A DNA stretch of 64,000 bases from Actinacidiphila yeochonensis CN732 (GTDB lineage: Bacteria > Actinomycetota > Actinomycetes > Streptomycetales > Streptomycetaceae), in contig NZ_JQNR01000003.1 in assembly GCF_000745345.1 (NCBI RefSeq), positions 620,001 through 684,000 on the forward strand, read 5' to 3'. Each line of letters starts with the position of its first letter. Position 1 is the stretch's first letter. Shown here one piece after another: positions 34,075 to 42,216 of this stretch. Under the pieces are notes generated by a model. The model saw only the letters and a program-made list of their open reading frames with translations. It had not been told where the DNA came from and ran no database searches. The translations under genes were made by a program, and so were the position numbers.

Positions 34075-34596
34075 ATGGCGATCAGCACCGAGACCGACTA
34101 CGAGGCGATGTACCGGCAGCACTACCAGGAGGTGCTGCGCTTCGTCAGACGGCGTGCGGACGCCGCGCAGGTCGACGACATCGTCGTGGAGACGTTCACG
34201 ATCGCCTGGCGGAAGCGGCGTTCGCTGCCCGAGGACGTCGCACCCTGGCTGTACGCCACCGCGCGCAACACGATGCTCAACGCCCACCGCGGCCTGCGGC
34301 GCCGGGCGGCGCTCGCGGTGCGGATCGCGGGACAGCCCCGGGACGACTCCTACGACCCCGCGGGCGCCGCCGACGCCCGGATCGATCTGGGCGCGGCGTG
34401 GCGCCGGTTGGCGGCCAGGGATCAGGAGGTGCTGTCACTGGTCGTCTGGGAGGGCCTGACCGACGCGCAGGCCGCCGTGGTCCTCGGCTGCTCGCCGTCC
34501 TCGGTCCGGATGCGGCTGTCCCGGGCGCGGGGGCGGCTGCGCGAGCTGCTCGGGCCGGTCGCCGTCGTCCCGAGCGGTCAGAGGGTCTCCCGGTGA
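34075..34596 (+). CDS. ECF RNA polymerase sigma factor, 173 aa
   Basis: ATG 34075 has GAGAGGA upstream. Sigma-2 covers about residues 8-75 (YRQHYQEVLRFVRRRADAAQ and IVVETFTIAWRKR). Sigma-4 covers about 110-165 (LAARDQEVLSLVVWEGLTDA, SSVRMRLSRARGRLRE). No anti-sigma zinc protein is adjacent; the following gene encodes a single-pass membrane protein that probably fills the same role. Confidence 0.92.
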   Translation: MAISTETDYEAMYRQHYQEVLRFVRRRADAAQVDDIVVETFTIAWRKRRSLPEDVAPWLYATARNTMLNAHRGLRRRAALAVRIAGQPRDDSYDPAGAADARIDLGAAWRRLAARDQEVLSLVVWEGLTDAQAAVVLGCSPSSVRMRLSRARGRLRELLGPVAVVPSGQRVSR

Positions 34597-34673
34597 GAGG
34601 CGGACCGCCCTTCGAACGGCGTCGGACCGACGCGGCGCCCGAGTCCCGCCCCTTCGTACGGAATGGAACGACC

Positions 34674-35489
34674 ATGCCCGAGAACCTCGATCTCGACCTG
34701 TTCCTCGCCGGCCACGACGCCGCCCCCGACGGTGAGCTCACCGCCGCCGAGCTGGAACGGCGCGAGCGGCTTCTCGGCTCCCTGCTCGCCGGGGAGCGGA
34801 GCCGCCGCCGGTCGCGGGCGCCCCGCAGCCGGGCGGTGTGGGCGGGGGTGGCCGTCGTCGCGACGTGTGCCGCCGCCTACGGTGCGGTGACGCTGAACGG
34901 CGGCTCGGCCGCGCCGGAGCGTGGCGTCGCCCTCACGAAGCCGGAAGCGGGCGGCAGCAGCGCCGCGGCCGCCTCCCCGTCCGCCTCCCCGTCCGCCTCC
35001 GCGGCCACGGCGCCGTCGCACATCGACCCGCGGTGCCTCGCGTGGGCCGACGGCCTGCCGGTGGGCAAGGACGCGCCCGCCGTCGCCGTCACCGCGACCG
35101 GAAAGGCGCTCGGCGAGATCGTGCTGGCCGGCGGGAAGGCCTACGCGTGCGAGGTCAACGGGGACGGAAGCGGCGGCTTCGAACTCCTGGGCCCCGCCGC
35201 CGTGGACGTGGCGGCGAAGCAGCTCGTCCTCGGTCCGGGAAGGTCGGAGGCGAGCCGGACCGGAAGCGGCGCCGGCACCTCGTTCACGGTCGGCCGGGTC
35301 GGTACGGGCATCCGATCGGTGGTCCTGCGCCTGCCGGACGGGCGCGGTGTGGCCACGAGGGTCCAGAACCACTGGCTCATGGCCGTCTGGACGTCCACCA
35401 GCACGGGCCCTGACATCACGTCGGGGACCGTCACGTACACCGACGGCACCACGCACCCGCTCCCGCAGAGCGTGCTCGGCGACCAGTGA
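34674..35489 (+). CDS. Single-pass membrane protein, putative sigma-factor partner, 271 aa
   Basis: ATG 34674 (MPENLDLDLFLAGHDAAPDG) is preceded by GGAATGGAACG; a GTG overlapping the sigma stop is an alternative. A cytoplasmic N-terminal region of about 55 residues is followed by one membrane segment (AVWAGVAVVATCAAAYGAV), a Ser/Ala/Pro linker and an extracellular domain (DPRCLAWADGLPVG to the end). The layout is that of membrane partners of ECF sigma factors such as CU044_5270-type proteins. It is downstream of its sigma gene with a 77-base gap. Confidence 0.7.
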   Translation: MPENLDLDLFLAGHDAAPDGELTAAELERRERLLGSLLAGERSRRRSRAPRSRAVWAGVAVVATCAAAYGAVTLNGGSAAPERGVALTKPEAGGSSAAAASPSASPSASAATAPSHIDPRCLAWADGLPVGKDAPAVAVTATGKALGEIVLAGGKAYACEVNGDGSGGFELLGPAAVDVAAKQLVLGPGRSEASRTGSGAGTSFTVGRVGTGIRSVVLRLPDGRGVATRVQNHWLMAVWTSTSTGPDITSGTVTYTDGTTHPLPQSVLGDQ

Positions 35490-35508
35490 GTCCTCGATCG
35501 GCCACGAG

Positions 35509-35538
35509 GCGGACGCGGGCGGCGCAGCCCGCATCCGC
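35509..35538. terminator. Hairpin between convergent genes
   Basis: GCGGACGCGGGC (35509-35520) pairs with GCCCGCATCCGC (35527-35538) with one mismatch and a 6-base loop. An 8-bp CGCCCGTC-type tandem repeat follows to 35575, just before the kinase stop. Confidence 0.6.
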
Positions 35539-35578
35539 GTCGCCCGCCCGTCCGCCCGTCCGCCCGTCCGCCCGCCAC

Positions 35579-36685
35579 CTACCCCGCACCGCCGATGCGG
35601 CGGATCTCCTCCAGCGGGTACGGGGTCCGCCGGCTCCGGCTCTGGAACGCGAGGTTGAACCCCGACACCACCGCGGCGACCGGCGCGTGGCGGGCGATGA
35701 GGGCCGCGGCCTCCTCGGGGATTCCGGTGGGGCGCCCGCGGCTGCCGTCCGCGTAGCCGCGCACCAGCGCGTAGCGGCCGTCCCGGTCCTCCCTGCGGAC
35801 GCCGCACAGGGCGGTGACCAGCCAGTTCACCAGGTACGTGGCGGCGTAGCAGCGGTCGTAGACCTGGTGCCGGTCGAAGAAGTCGGCCTCGTCCCGGGAC
35901 AGTTCGAAGTCGGAGGAGATGGCGAGACCGTAGTCCGCGAAGTAGAGGTGCCGGCCGTCGGTCAGGATGTTCTCGAAGTGCACGTCGAAGTGGAGGAGCC
36001 CGCGGCTGTTCATGAACGGGATACCCGCCTCCAGCTCCTTCTCCACCATCGCGCAGGCCCGGTTGGCGGCCTCGTCCCCCGCTTCCACCTGCACGCTCAG
36101 CCACTGGTGCAGGTTCTGCGGGATGTACTCCAGGAACAGCGCGACGCTCGCCGAGGACCGCCGAAGAGCCTCGATCCGACGGCGCACCGGCGCCCCGCCG
36201 CCCCAGTAGGCCACGGCCTGTTCGACGTCGGCCAGGTCCTCGGGCAAGGGTGTCGAGTCCGGCACCACCCGCCAGTGGTACATCAGCGGGAAGCCCTCGT
36301 ACTCCCCCGCGAGCGCCCAGTCGGACGTCGCGGCCTGCGCCGCGAGCTCGCGCCAGACCCCGAAGCCCGCTGCGCCGCGGAGGCCGACGCCGTAGTGGCA
36401 GAAGAGCGGCAGCCCGAACAGGTTCGCCGTGGACCCGACGTGCTCGGGCTGCCGCTCCAGGTCGGTCAGGGGCACCCGCTTGACGAAGACCGGCGTTCCG
36501 GCGACGTCCAGCCGCGCCGACTTCCCGCCGATACCGGACCCGAGCGGCACCGCCTCGTCGTCCAGGAGCTTCCGCAACGCGTCGTCGCTGAGCGCGGCCA
36601 GGGCGGCGGAGACGGCTCCGTGGGCGGCGAGGCGCCTCGCGCGCCGGTCGGGGGCCGTGTCCTGGGACCTGCCGGGGACTTCCAC
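35579..36685 (-). CDS. Protein kinase-like phosphotransferase, 368 aa
   Basis: GTG 36685 has GGAGG five bases upstream. Kinase landmarks are present: PVFVKRVPL with a candidate beta-3 Lys, catalytic loop LLHFDVHFENIL (HxDxxxxN, about residue 237) and FADYGLA in place of DFG. The N- and C-lobes otherwise diverge from Hanks kinases, so it may phosphorylate a small molecule or a dedicated protein. It has no membrane segment or sensor domain. It is monocistronic; upstream lies an unusual Gly/His-coding hexamer repeat. Confidence 0.82.
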   Translation of the reverse strand: MEVPGRSQDTAPDRRARRLAAHGAVSAALAALSDDALRKLLDDEAVPLGSGIGGKSARLDVAGTPVFVKRVPLTDLERQPEHVGSTANLFGLPLFCHYGVGLRGAAGFGVWRELAAQAATSDWALAGEYEGFPLMYHWRVVPDSTPLPEDLADVEQAVAYWGGGAPVRRRIEALRRSSASVALFLEYIPQNLHQWLSVQVEAGDEAANRACAMVEKELEAGIPFMNSRGLLHFDVHFENILTDGRHLYFADYGLAISSDFELSRDEADFFDRHQVYDRCYAATYLVNWLVTALCGVRREDRDGRYALVRGYADGSRGRPTGIPEEAAALIARHAPVAAVVSGFNLAFQSRSRRTPYPLEEIRRIGGAG

Positions 36686-36816
36686 TGCCGCCTCCACGTG
36701 TGCGCTGAACCCGACCTCGCGTCGACGGCCCCGGCCCCGGCCCCGCCGCCAGGGCGCCCTCGCCGCGGTGCTGGTAACGGGCACTCGTACCAGTGAACGT
36801 CGAAGTGCCCTTCGTG

Positions 36817-36914
36817 GTGCCCGTGCCAGTTGCCGTGGCCGTGCCCGTTGCCGCGCCCGCGCCCGTGCCCGTGGCCGTGCCCGTGCCCGTGCCCGTTGCC
36901 GTGGCCGTAGCGGT
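36817..36914. repeat. Hexanucleotide (GTGCCC/GTGGCC) low-complexity repeat
   Basis: Alternating GTGCCC, GTTGCC and GTGGCC units fill about 98 bp. Read leftward in one frame they encode a Gly-His run followed by the complex stretch NWHGHHEGHFDVHWYECPL; the third codon positions in that frame are almost all G or C. From 36686 to 37150 I see no gene that can be firmly supported. Confidence 0.85.
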
Positions 36915-37150
36915 GCGCGGACCGGACGGCCCACGCCCGGCAGCGCCGCCCGAGACGAGGGCCGCTTTTTGAACGGCGTGTGAAACCCGCCCTCGAAACC
37001 GGCACAGAACCACTCTTTCCGCGCTCCGAGTCGTTGACACCCCGCCGAGCGGCTGCCTAGCGTACGGCCAGGCCAGCACGGCGAACGACACCGGACCGCA
37101 AAGGTCGGTGGCACGCGGCAAGCCCGTCATGGGCGGACGAGGTGGGCGGA

Positions 37151-37252
37151 ATGGACGCAGGGACGGCGACAGCCGCACAGCGCTGCCACACCCGTACCTG
37201 CTGCTGTCCGGGCTGCTGTCGACCCGTGGGCCGCACTCTCTGTCGAGGCTGA
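37151..37252 (+). CDS. Poly-cysteine upstream ORF (leader peptide), 33 aa
   Basis: ATG 37151 has a strong GAGGTGG ribosome-binding site five bases upstream and stops at TGA 37250-37252. The peptide contains seven Cys in 33 residues, clustered in RCHTRTCCCPGCCRP with one more near the end. Clustered rare-amino-acid codons in a short translated leader are the mark of translational attenuation; in actinobacteria, poly-Cys upstream ORFs make downstream sulphur genes respond to cysteinyl-tRNA. The downstream operon encodes an amino-acid-type ABC transporter and an acetyltransferase, so it is probably cysteine-regulated. Confidence 0.8.
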   Translation: MDAGTATAAQRCHTRTCCCPGCCRPVGRTLCRG

Positions 37253-37527
37253 CCCGCAGGACCGCGAGCCCGTCGGCCGGCCTTCTCTGAGACCGGGTCC
37301 GCCGGCCCCTCCGAGCCGCAGCCTCCGCCGCCCTCACCGCCGGTGCCAGTGCCGGTGCCAGCGCCAGCGCCGGTGCCCGGCCGCGCGCACCTCCCGCTCG
37401 GCAGGTGCGTGGCGCGACGGGCCGAACGCACCCCTCCCGCATCTCCCATCCCCCGCGGTCCCGGACGCCCCGGAGCCGCGCCGTGCCCGCGCCGCGGGAC
37501 GGTCCCTCCTTGCCCACGGAGTCCCCG
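37253..37527 (+). promoter_or_regulatory. Leader between poly-Cys ORF and ABC operon
   Basis: A 275-base G/C-rich leader containing imperfect inverted repeats (for example GGCCGGCC near 37275 and GCCGGTGCC-type repeats at 37340-37380). It is long enough to form alternative hairpins that could mask the ribosome-binding site of the permease gene when the upstream ORF is translated fully. No other gene is visible here. Confidence 0.45.
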
Positions 37528-38550
37528 ATGAGCGAGCCCTCCCCGACCGCACCCGCGATCCCCCACCCGGCCGAACCCACCGAAGATCCACCATCACCGC
37601 CCGCTCCAGGCCGACTTGACGTGTCGTCAGTCCGCCGGCCGACGGACCAGCGTGTCGTACCGCTGCGCCACCCCGGGCGCTGGGTGCTGACCGCGGCCGT
37701 CCTCGTCGTCGCCGCCCAACTGGTCCACGGGCTGGTCACCAACCAGTTCTTCCAGTGGCACCGGTTCGGCTACTGGTTCCTGCGCCCGGCGATCCTGCAC
37801 GGCCTGTCCACCACCCTCCAGGTGACGGCGTGGAGCGCGCTGCTGGGCCTGCTCGGCGGCATCCTGCTGGCCGCCGCACGGCTCTCGCGGAGTCCGGTAC
37901 TGCGCGCGGTGAGCTGGTTCTACGTGTGGCTGTTCCGCTCGGTGCCGCTCATCGTCGTCCTGCTCTTCCTCTACAACTTCCAGGCGCTGTACGCCACGTT
38001 GAGCCTGGGTGTGCCGTTCGGTCCGGGGTTCGTGCACTTCGGCGAGGCGAAGGTGGCCACCGAGATGGTGGTCGCGGTGATCGGCATCAGCCTCAACGAG
38101 GCCGCGTACGCCGCCGAGGTGGTGCGCGCCGGGGTGCTCTCCGTCGACCAGGGCCAGCACGAGGCGGCCGCCGCGCTCGGCCTGCCGCGCGGCTACCAGT
38201 TCACCCGGATCGTCTTCCCGCAGGCGCTGCGCGCGATCGTACCGACCTACGTCAACCAGCTGATCGGGCTGATCAAGAGCACCTCGCTGGTCTTCTACGT
38301 CTCGCTGCTCGACCTGTTCGGGCGGGTGCAGACCCTCAGCAGCACCTACCCGAGCGACATCGTGCCGCTGCTGCTGGTGGCGACCGTCTGGTACCTGATC
38401 CTCACCAGCCTGGTGTCAGTGGTCCAGTTCTACGTGGAGCGGTACTTCTCGCGCGGCGCGCTGCGCAACGTGCCGCCGACCCCGCTGCAACGGCTGCGGG
38501 CGACACTGCGGGACCTGCGTGCCCGCGTCGCGACGGAGGTGGCCCGATGA
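37528..38550 (+). CDS. Amino-acid ABC transporter permease, 340 aa
   Basis: ATG 37528 (MSEPSPTAPAIPHPAEP) with GGAG upstream. A hydrophilic N-terminal tail is followed by His/Glu/Met-type permease segments: STTLQVTAWSALLGLLGG, FRSVPLIVVLLFLYN and the EAA loop EVVRAGVLSVDQGQHEAAAA followed by GLPRGYQFTRIVFPQALR. It is the membrane channel of a polar amino-acid importer. It overlaps the ATPase gene by four bases. The poly-Cys leader suggests a sulphur-containing substrate. Confidence 0.93.
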   Translation: MSEPSPTAPAIPHPAEPTEDPPSPPAPGRLDVSSVRRPTDQRVVPLRHPGRWVLTAAVLVVAAQLVHGLVTNQFFQWHRFGYWFLRPAILHGLSTTLQVTAWSALLGLLGGILLAAARLSRSPVLRAVSWFYVWLFRSVPLIVVLLFLYNFQALYATLSLGVPFGPGFVHFGEAKVATEMVVAVIGISLNEAAYAAEVVRAGVLSVDQGQHEAAAALGLPRGYQFTRIVFPQALRAIVPTYVNQLIGLIKSTSLVFYVSLLDLFGRVQTLSSTYPSDIVPLLLVATVWYLILTSLVSVVQFYVERYFSRGALRNVPPTPLQRLRATLRDLRARVATEVAR

Positions 38551-39353
38551 GCGCTACGACCCTCCCGGAGCCGGCCGGCGCCGCGGCGGTACGGCCGGCC
38601 GCGGTGAGCGTGCACGGCGCCTGGAAGAGCTTCGGCGGCCAGCAGGTGCTCGCCGGGATCGACCTGGAGGTGGCCGCCGGCGAGGTGCTGGTGGTGCTCG
38701 GGCCCTCCGGGTCGGGCAAGTCGACGCTGCTGCGGGCGATCAACCACCTGGAGCAACTGGACGCGGGCCACGTCGAGGTGGGCGGGGAGCCGATCGGGGT
38801 ACGCCACTACCGCGGCCGGTTCAAGGAGCTCGGCCAGCGGCAGATCCGCGTCCAGCGCGGCCGGATCGGCTTCGTCTTCCAGAACTTCAACCTCTTCCCG
38901 CACCTGACCGCGCTGGACAACGTGGCCGCCGCGCCCGTCGCCACCGGCCGGGCCACCCGCGCCGAGGCCCGCGAGCGGGCCCGCGCCCTGCTGGACCGGG
39001 TGGGGCTCGCCGAACGCGCCGAGAGCTACCCCCGGCAGTTGTCCGGCGGCCAGCAGCAGCGGGTGGCCATCGCCCGGGCGCTGGCCCTGGAACCCGGGGT
39101 GATCCTCTTCGACGAGCCGACCTCCGCGCTCGACCCCGAACTCGTCGGCGAGGTGCTGGCGGTGATCAAGGACCTGGCCACCAGCGGCACCACGCTGATC
39201 GTGGTCACCCACGAGATCGGGTTCGCCCGGGAGGTCGCCGACTCGGTGGTCTTCCTCGACGGCGGCCGGGTCGTCGAGCAGGGGCCGCCGTCCGAGGTCC
39301 TGTCCGCGCCCCGCCACCCCCGCACCCGGGAGTTCCTCAGCCGCGTGCTGTGA
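38547..39353 (+). CDS. Amino-acid ABC transporter ATPase, 268 aa
   Basis: ATG 38547 overlaps the permease stop. Walker A GPSGSGKSTLL (about residue 52), Q-loop FVFQNFNLFPHL, signature LSGGQQQRVAIARAL and Walker B ILFDEPTSALDPE are all intact, followed by the switch His in VVTHEIGFA. It matches the GlnQ/TcyC group of polar amino-acid importers and powers the permease. Confidence 0.96.
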   Translation: MSATTLPEPAGAAAVRPAAVSVHGAWKSFGGQQVLAGIDLEVAAGEVLVVLGPSGSGKSTLLRAINHLEQLDAGHVEVGGEPIGVRHYRGRFKELGQRQIRVQRGRIGFVFQNFNLFPHLTALDNVAAAPVATGRATRAEARERARALLDRVGLAERAESYPRQLSGGQQQRVAIARALALEPGVILFDEPTSALDPELVGEVLAVIKDLATSGTTLIVVTHEIGFAREVADSVVFLDGGRVVEQGPPSEVLSAPRHPRTREFLSRVL

Positions 39354-39454
39354 CCAGGGGCCGGCACCCCGCCCCGCCTCCGCTCCCCACGCCTCGACCA
39401 CTCCTGCCCGTTCCCCGCTTCGAGCCCGCCCCTCGCACGACAAGGAAGGTCGTC

Positions 39455-40501
39455 ATGCCTCGTCCCACCCTCCGCACCCCGCGCCCGGCCGGTGTGAGAA
39501 CGCGCACCGCCCTGGCCGCCACGGCCGTCGGCGCGCTCCTGCTGGGGCTCGCCGCCTGCGGCAGCGACAGCAGCGCGGACGACTCCGCCCCGGCCGCGGC
39601 GACCGCCAAGGGCGCCGTCGTGGTCGGCGCGCTCTCCAACGGCGCGGCCAAGCAGACCACGCTGACGGTGCCCGAGGTGGCCTCGATCCGCGCGGAACTG
39701 CCCACGTCCGTACGGGACAGCGGGCAGTTGGTGGTGGGCGAGGGCTTCCTGCCCTCCGGCTCCCCGCCGCTCGGCTACGTCGGAACCGACCAGAAGACCC
39801 TCACCGGGGCCGAACCCGACCTCGGCCGACTGGTCGCGTCCGTCCTCGGCCTCAAGCCGGTGATCAGCAACGCCACGTGGGACAACCTCTTCGTCGGCAT
39901 CGACAGCGGCCGCACGAACGTCGGCTTCTCCAACATCACCGACACCGAACAGCGCAAGGAGAAGTACGACTTCGCCTGCTACCGCCAGGACAACCTCGGC
40001 TTCGAGACCCGCAAGAGCGACAACTGGACCTTCAACGGCGACTACCACGTCCTCGCCGGGAAGACCGTCGCCGTCGGCTCGGGCACCAACCAGGAGAAGA
40101 TCCTGCTGGAGTGGCAGAGCAAGCTCAAGGCCGAGGGCAAGAAGCTCGACATCAAGTACTACCAGGACAACAACAGCACCTACCTGGCGCTGTCCTCCAA
40201 GAAGATCGACGCCTACTTCGAGCCCAACCCCAGCGTCGCCTACCACGTCACCACGACCGCGGGCACCCCGCAGGCCACCCGCAGCGCGGGCACGTACTCG
40301 GGGGCCGGGGCGAGCCTCCAGGGCCTGATCTGCGCCACCACCAAGAAGGACGACGGCCTGGTCAAGCCGGTCGCCGACGCGATCACGTACCTGATCAAGA
40401 ACGGCCAGTACGCGCAGTGGCTGGCCGCATGGAACCTCAGCAACGAGGCCCTGCCCAGCGCGCAGATCAACCCGCCGGGGCTGCCCCTGACCAACTCCTG
40501 A
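39455..40501 (+). CDS. Amino-acid ABC transporter substrate-binding lipoprotein, 348 aa
   Basis: ATG 39455 after AAGGAAGG. The lipoprotein signal ends LLLGLAACGS. Mature sequence shows the family-3 solute-binding pattern: ADLxxLV-like EPDLGRLVASVLGLK, WDNLFVGIDSGRTNVG and TDTEQRKEKYDFACY. It binds its ligand outside the cell and delivers it to the permease. It is the third gene of the operon, 101 bases after the ATPase. Cystine or an S-substituted cysteine is the inferred ligand. Confidence 0.92.
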   Translation: MPRPTLRTPRPAGVRTRTALAATAVGALLLGLAACGSDSSADDSAPAAATAKGAVVVGALSNGAAKQTTLTVPEVASIRAELPTSVRDSGQLVVGEGFLPSGSPPLGYVGTDQKTLTGAEPDLGRLVASVLGLKPVISNATWDNLFVGIDSGRTNVGFSNITDTEQRKEKYDFACYRQDNLGFETRKSDNWTFNGDYHVLAGKTVAVGSGTNQEKILLEWQSKLKAEGKKLDIKYYQDNNSTYLALSSKKIDAYFEPNPSVAYHVTTTAGTPQATRSAGTYSGAGASLQGLICATTKKDDGLVKPVADAITYLIKNGQYAQWLAAWNLSNEALPSAQINPPGLPLTNS

Positions 40502-40535
40502 CCTCGGCGGACAGACGGCGCCAGGCCCAGCCGTA

Positions 40536-40619
40536 CGGCGCGACGACGAGACGACGCGACCGCGCGACGACGAGACGGCGCGACGGCGCGACGGCGCGAC
40601 GGCGCGATCGCGCGACGGC
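40536..40619. repeat. Eight-bp (GACGGCGC) low-complexity tandem repeat
   Basis: Repeated CGACGGCG and CGCGACGA units between the binding-protein and acetyltransferase genes; non-coding. Confidence 0.8.
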
Positions 40620-40707
40620 CGGGCGCCGTACCCGTCGTGTCGCACCACCCGCAGCACCCGCAGCTCCCCCCGCGGCACCCGAACCGGAACGGAGAGTCAA
40701 GGCGACC

Positions 40708-41535
40708 ATGTCGACCAGCCTTCAGCCCCCGCACGATCCGCCGGCCCACCCGCATCCCCAGGACACCCCTCTCTCGGACGACCAGGTTCGGGACTCCCGG
40801 GTTCCGGATGACCGGGTTCCGGATGACCGGGTCCTTGATGACCAGGTCCTGGACAACCCAGCGTGGGCCGCGCTCAACGGCGCGCACCGCCACCTGGCCG
40901 AGGTCGTCGGCCAGGCCGGGCGCTACCTGGAGGACGTCGCCCCCTTCGTGGCGATCGCCGACGCCGACGACCCGCAGGCGTGGGCGGACCTGACCCGACT
41001 CATCGGCCCCGGGAACTCCTTCTCCCTGTCCGGGGTGGCGCGGCTGCCCGAGGGCTGGACAGCGGGCGAAGCCATCCCGGGCGTACAGCTGGTGGGAACC
41101 TCCGTACGCGGCGAGTTCACCCCCGAGGCCGCGCCGCTGAGCGCCGCCGACGTACCCGACATGCTCGACCTGGTGGCCCGCACCCGTCCCGGCCCGTTCC
41201 GCCCCCGCACCGTGGAGATGGGCTCCTACGTGGGCATATGGCACCGGGGCGCCCTGGTGGCCATGGCCGGCGAGCGCCTGCACCCGCCGGGCTGGACGGA
41301 GATCAGCGCGGTGTGCACCGACCCCGCCCACCGCGGCAGGGGCTTCGCCTCCCGCCTGGTCCGCCACGTCGCAGCCGGCATCCAGGCCCGCGGCGACGTC
41401 CCCTTCCTCCACGCCGCCGCCGCGAACACCCCGGCCATCAGAATCTACGAGTCCCTGGGCTTCACCCTCCGCCGCCACACCCTCTTCCGCCTCGTCCACA
41501 TCCCACCCCACCCCCCGACCACCCCCGAGGGATGA
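40708..41535 (+). CDS. GNAT-family N-acetyltransferase (FR47-like), 275 aa
   Basis: ATG 40708 has GGAGAG upstream. The first 50 residues are low-complexity, with repeats such as VPDDRVPDDRVLDDQV. The acetyl-CoA-binding core is in the C-terminal half: EISAVCTDPAHRGRGFASRL and AANTPAIRIYESLGF. It lies downstream of the cysteine-leader transporter. In Bacillus, comparable operons pair S-alkyl-cysteine uptake with an N-acetyltransferase that starts sulphur salvage, so this enzyme may acetylate the imported compound. That role is inference from context. Confidence 0.88.
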   Translation: MSTSLQPPHDPPAHPHPQDTPLSDDQVRDSRVPDDRVPDDRVLDDQVLDNPAWAALNGAHRHLAEVVGQAGRYLEDVAPFVAIADADDPQAWADLTRLIGPGNSFSLSGVARLPEGWTAGEAIPGVQLVGTSVRGEFTPEAAPLSAADVPDMLDLVARTRPGPFRPRTVEMGSYVGIWHRGALVAMAGERLHPPGWTEISAVCTDPAHRGRGFASRLVRHVAAGIQARGDVPFLHAAAANTPAIRIYESLGFTLRRHTLFRLVHIPPHPPTTPEG

Positions 41536-41618
41536 GATCCCCGCGTGGGAGGGGAAACACGGGCGGACGGTCTCGGGTCGGCGGCCTCACCTGCCATGTG
41601 CGCCTGAGATCGCGAACT

Positions 41619-41637
41619 ACATGTCTCGTAGACATGT
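41619..41637. promoter_or_regulatory. Palindrome upstream of the small secreted-protein gene
   Basis: ACATGTCT-CGT-AGACATGT is an exact dyad with 8-bp arms. It touches a TTGACA hexamer at 41638-41643, so a bound protein could control transcription there. Confidence 0.6.
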
Positions 41638-41664
41638 TTGACACACCTTCAGAAACTTGAATGC

Positions 41665-41692
41665 TTGACAACATGGCGGCCGAAGTTAGGCT
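41665..41692 (+). promoter_or_regulatory. Candidate sigma-70-type promoter
   Basis: TTGACA (41665-41670) and TAGGCT (41687-41692) with a 16-bp spacer, about 96 bp before the secreted-protein start. A second TTGACA lies at 41638-41643. Confidence 0.6.
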
Positions 41693-41788
41693 CACACCTG
41701 ACATCAGCCACGGTGGCCCCTCCCCCCGCGGCCTCTCGCAGCGCCGCGCGGGGGAGGGTCCGCCCGTGAATCGTGCCCGGAGGCAACC

Positions 41789-42130
41789 ATGTTCGGTGGC
41801 AAGTTCAAGGCACTCGCGGGAGTCGTCGCCGCAGGGGCGCTCGCCCTGGTGGTCGGCGCGTCCGCAGCCCCGGCGTCGGCCGTCGCCACTCCCCCGGACG
41901 GAGCCGTCACCCTCTACTCCGGCGTCTTCAGCGGGCAGTCGCAGTCGTACACCCCCGCGCCGGGCTGCACCGCGCTGCCCTTCGCCGCCCACGCCGAGTT
42001 CAACTTCAGCCCCGTGGGCTTCTCCGTCTACCAGTCCACGGACTGCACCGGACCGGCCCTGTACTTCCCGACCAACGACTTCCACGACTTCACGGACTTC
42101 GACGGCCGCAGCATCCAGTTCGCGAGCTGA
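41789..42130 (+). CDS. Small secreted protein, 113 aa
   Basis: ATG 41789 after CGGAGGCAACC. A signal peptide of about 31 residues (VVAAGALALVVGASAAPASA) is followed by a compact aromatic-rich domain with two Cys (PGCTALP and STDCTGP), VTLYSGVFSGQSQSYTP and FHDFTDFDGRSIQF. The tyrosine/phenylalanine turn pattern recalls beta/gamma-crystallin or family-I36 inhibitor folds but is not decisive. It has a strong promoter and palindrome upstream, so is probably abundant under some condition. Confidence 0.8.
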   Translation: MFGGKFKALAGVVAAGALALVVGASAAPASAVATPPDGAVTLYSGVFSGQSQSYTPAPGCTALPFAAHAEFNFSPVGFSVYQSTDCTGPALYFPTNDFHDFTDFDGRSIQFAS

Positions 42131-42174
42131 GCGGCGGCACGCGGCACCACACCCGCCCGCAGCGGCCCAGCTGA

Positions 42175-42204
42175 GCAGGGCGCCCGCCGGAGCGGACGCC
42201 CTGC
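42175..42204. terminator. Bidirectional hairpin between convergent genes
   Basis: GCAGGGCG (42175-42182) pairs with CGCCCTGC (42197-42204), extended by CCGC/GCGG after one mismatch. Confidence 0.7.
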
Positions 42205-42216
42205 GAGGGTGCGGGG

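Noticed and set aside
37108-37290. 60-codon frame overlapping the poly-Cys ORF
   Set aside because: It lacks a good ribosome-binding site, and the poly-Cys frame at 37151 has the GAGGTGG site and clearly biased codons.
34578-37742. 1054-codon open frame on the minus strand
   Set aside because: It crosses several real genes and consists of low-complexity Arg/Gly/Ala/Thr runs; the kinase and transporter genes explain the coding signal in other frames.
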